From an uncultured Bacteroidales bacterium (GTDB taxonomy: Bacteria; Bacteroidota; Bacteroidia; Bacteroidales; UBA932): a DNA stretch of 33,940 nt. Location of the stretch: assembly GCA_900318565.1 (NCBI GenBank), contig ONLD01000025.1:1-33940 (forward strand), in the 5' to 3' direction. The position numbers were made by a program, and so were the translations under genes. Positions 33,769-33,940 of this stretch are shown here, piece after piece (position 1 is the stretch's first letter; every line of letters begins with the position of its first letter). Under the pieces are notes generated by a model. The model ran no database searches and was not told where the DNA came from. It saw only the letters and a list, made by a program, of their open reading frames with translations.

Positions 33769-33940
33769 ATGAGAAAAGTTTTATTGGCCATTGCTTCGTT
33801 GTCAGCGCTTTTGCTTGCATCCTGCGCGGCTCCGACCAACGTCACTTATTTCCAGGATTCCCAGGACCGTGAGATTTTCACCGAACTCGAATCTTCGCAA
33901 ATCCGTCTGCGTCCCGAGGACAAGATTACGATAATCGTTA
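33769..33940 (+). CDS. Polysaccharide export (Wza-like) lipoprotein, 5' part only
   Basis: The first 57 codons of a lipoprotein: MRKVLLAIASLSALLLASCA is a classic lipobox signal (lipid on the Cys of LASC), then APTNVTYFQDSQDREI and IRLRPEDKITIIV, which match the start of Bacteroidetes Wza/BexD-type outer-membrane polysaccharide export proteins (the Poly_export domain begins at the RPEDKI segment). Such proteins form the outer-membrane channel for capsule or exopolysaccharide. The gene runs off the window, so a capsule locus may follow; this cannot be seen here. Confidence 0.75.
   Translation, partial: MRKVLLAIASLSALLLASCAAPTNVTYFQDSQDREIFTELESSQIRLRPEDKITIIV

Overview
The window reads as a gene-dense chromosomal segment of a high-GC member of the Bacteroidetes, most likely Bacteroidales. 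The evidence is the promoter style (repeated TAnnTTTG -7 boxes, some with TTTG or TTG about 18-20 nt upstream), weak or absent Shine-Dalgarno sites, and lineage-typical genes and orders: a PUR/DUF3276 protein, nusB-yajC-ybbR-coaE, DUF5606, tgt-lptF/G, an M64 peptidase and a PlpD-like patatin. I cannot name the genus. Almost all of it is core housekeeping sequence; I see no phage, insertion sequence, CRISPR array or tRNA gene.

Layout. 1-1262 (minus): a PUR-like protein followed by an MtaD-like amidohydrolase cut by the window edge. 1354-5814 (plus): nusB, yajC, a YbbR-domain protein, a CoaE-DUF5606 fusion and rimO, tightly packed. 5794-9228 (minus): anaerobic glycerol-3-phosphate dehydrogenase glpA-glpB-glpC, with an unusually small GlpB. 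9236-9505 (minus): an RNase P RNA gene (rnpB) that lacks its 3' part and runs directly into glpA. 9580-15287 (plus): a minimal LysR-type DNA-binding protein, then an outer-membrane barrel protein and a complete potABCD polyamine importer, ended by a strong hairpin shared with the convergent lptF/G gene. 15384-17617 (minus): tgt and lptF/G. 17672-20690 (plus): a nucleoside-type MFS transporter, dut and murF. 20724-23382 (plus): obg, a PAP2 phosphatase and a membrane-bound AraC regulator. 23383-23725: a gene-free stretch with a promoter, a candidate small RNA, two terminators and a perfect 28-bp inverted repeat. 23726-24754 (minus): recA. 24815-31027 (plus): rlmN, PlpD-like patatin, recX, rnhA, pdxA and a second PAP2 protein. 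30997-32232 (minus): M64 peptidase. 32289-33704 (plus): glutamine synthetase. 33769 to the end: start of a polysaccharide-export lipoprotein.

The genes work in recognisable sets: polyamine uptake from outer membrane to cytoplasm, respiratory oxidation of glycerol-3-phosphate, envelope building (MurF, LptF/G, PAP2 enzymes, Wza-like exporter), and translation or RNA quality (RimO, Tgt, RlmN, Obg, NusB).

The most striking signal belongs to no gene. Reading all rows by eye I found not one CATG tetranucleotide in about 34 kb, although roughly 100 or more would be expected from base composition. Codons before ATG are switched from the usual C-ending form to a T-ending form, and His-Met is written CAT-ATG. 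Other points worth checking are the truncated rnpB in front of glpA, several genes whose -7 box lies only 4-6 nt before the start codon (probably leaderless), the compact GlpB, the CoaE-DUF5606 fusion, and a PotD lipoprotein with an added C-terminal membrane anchor.
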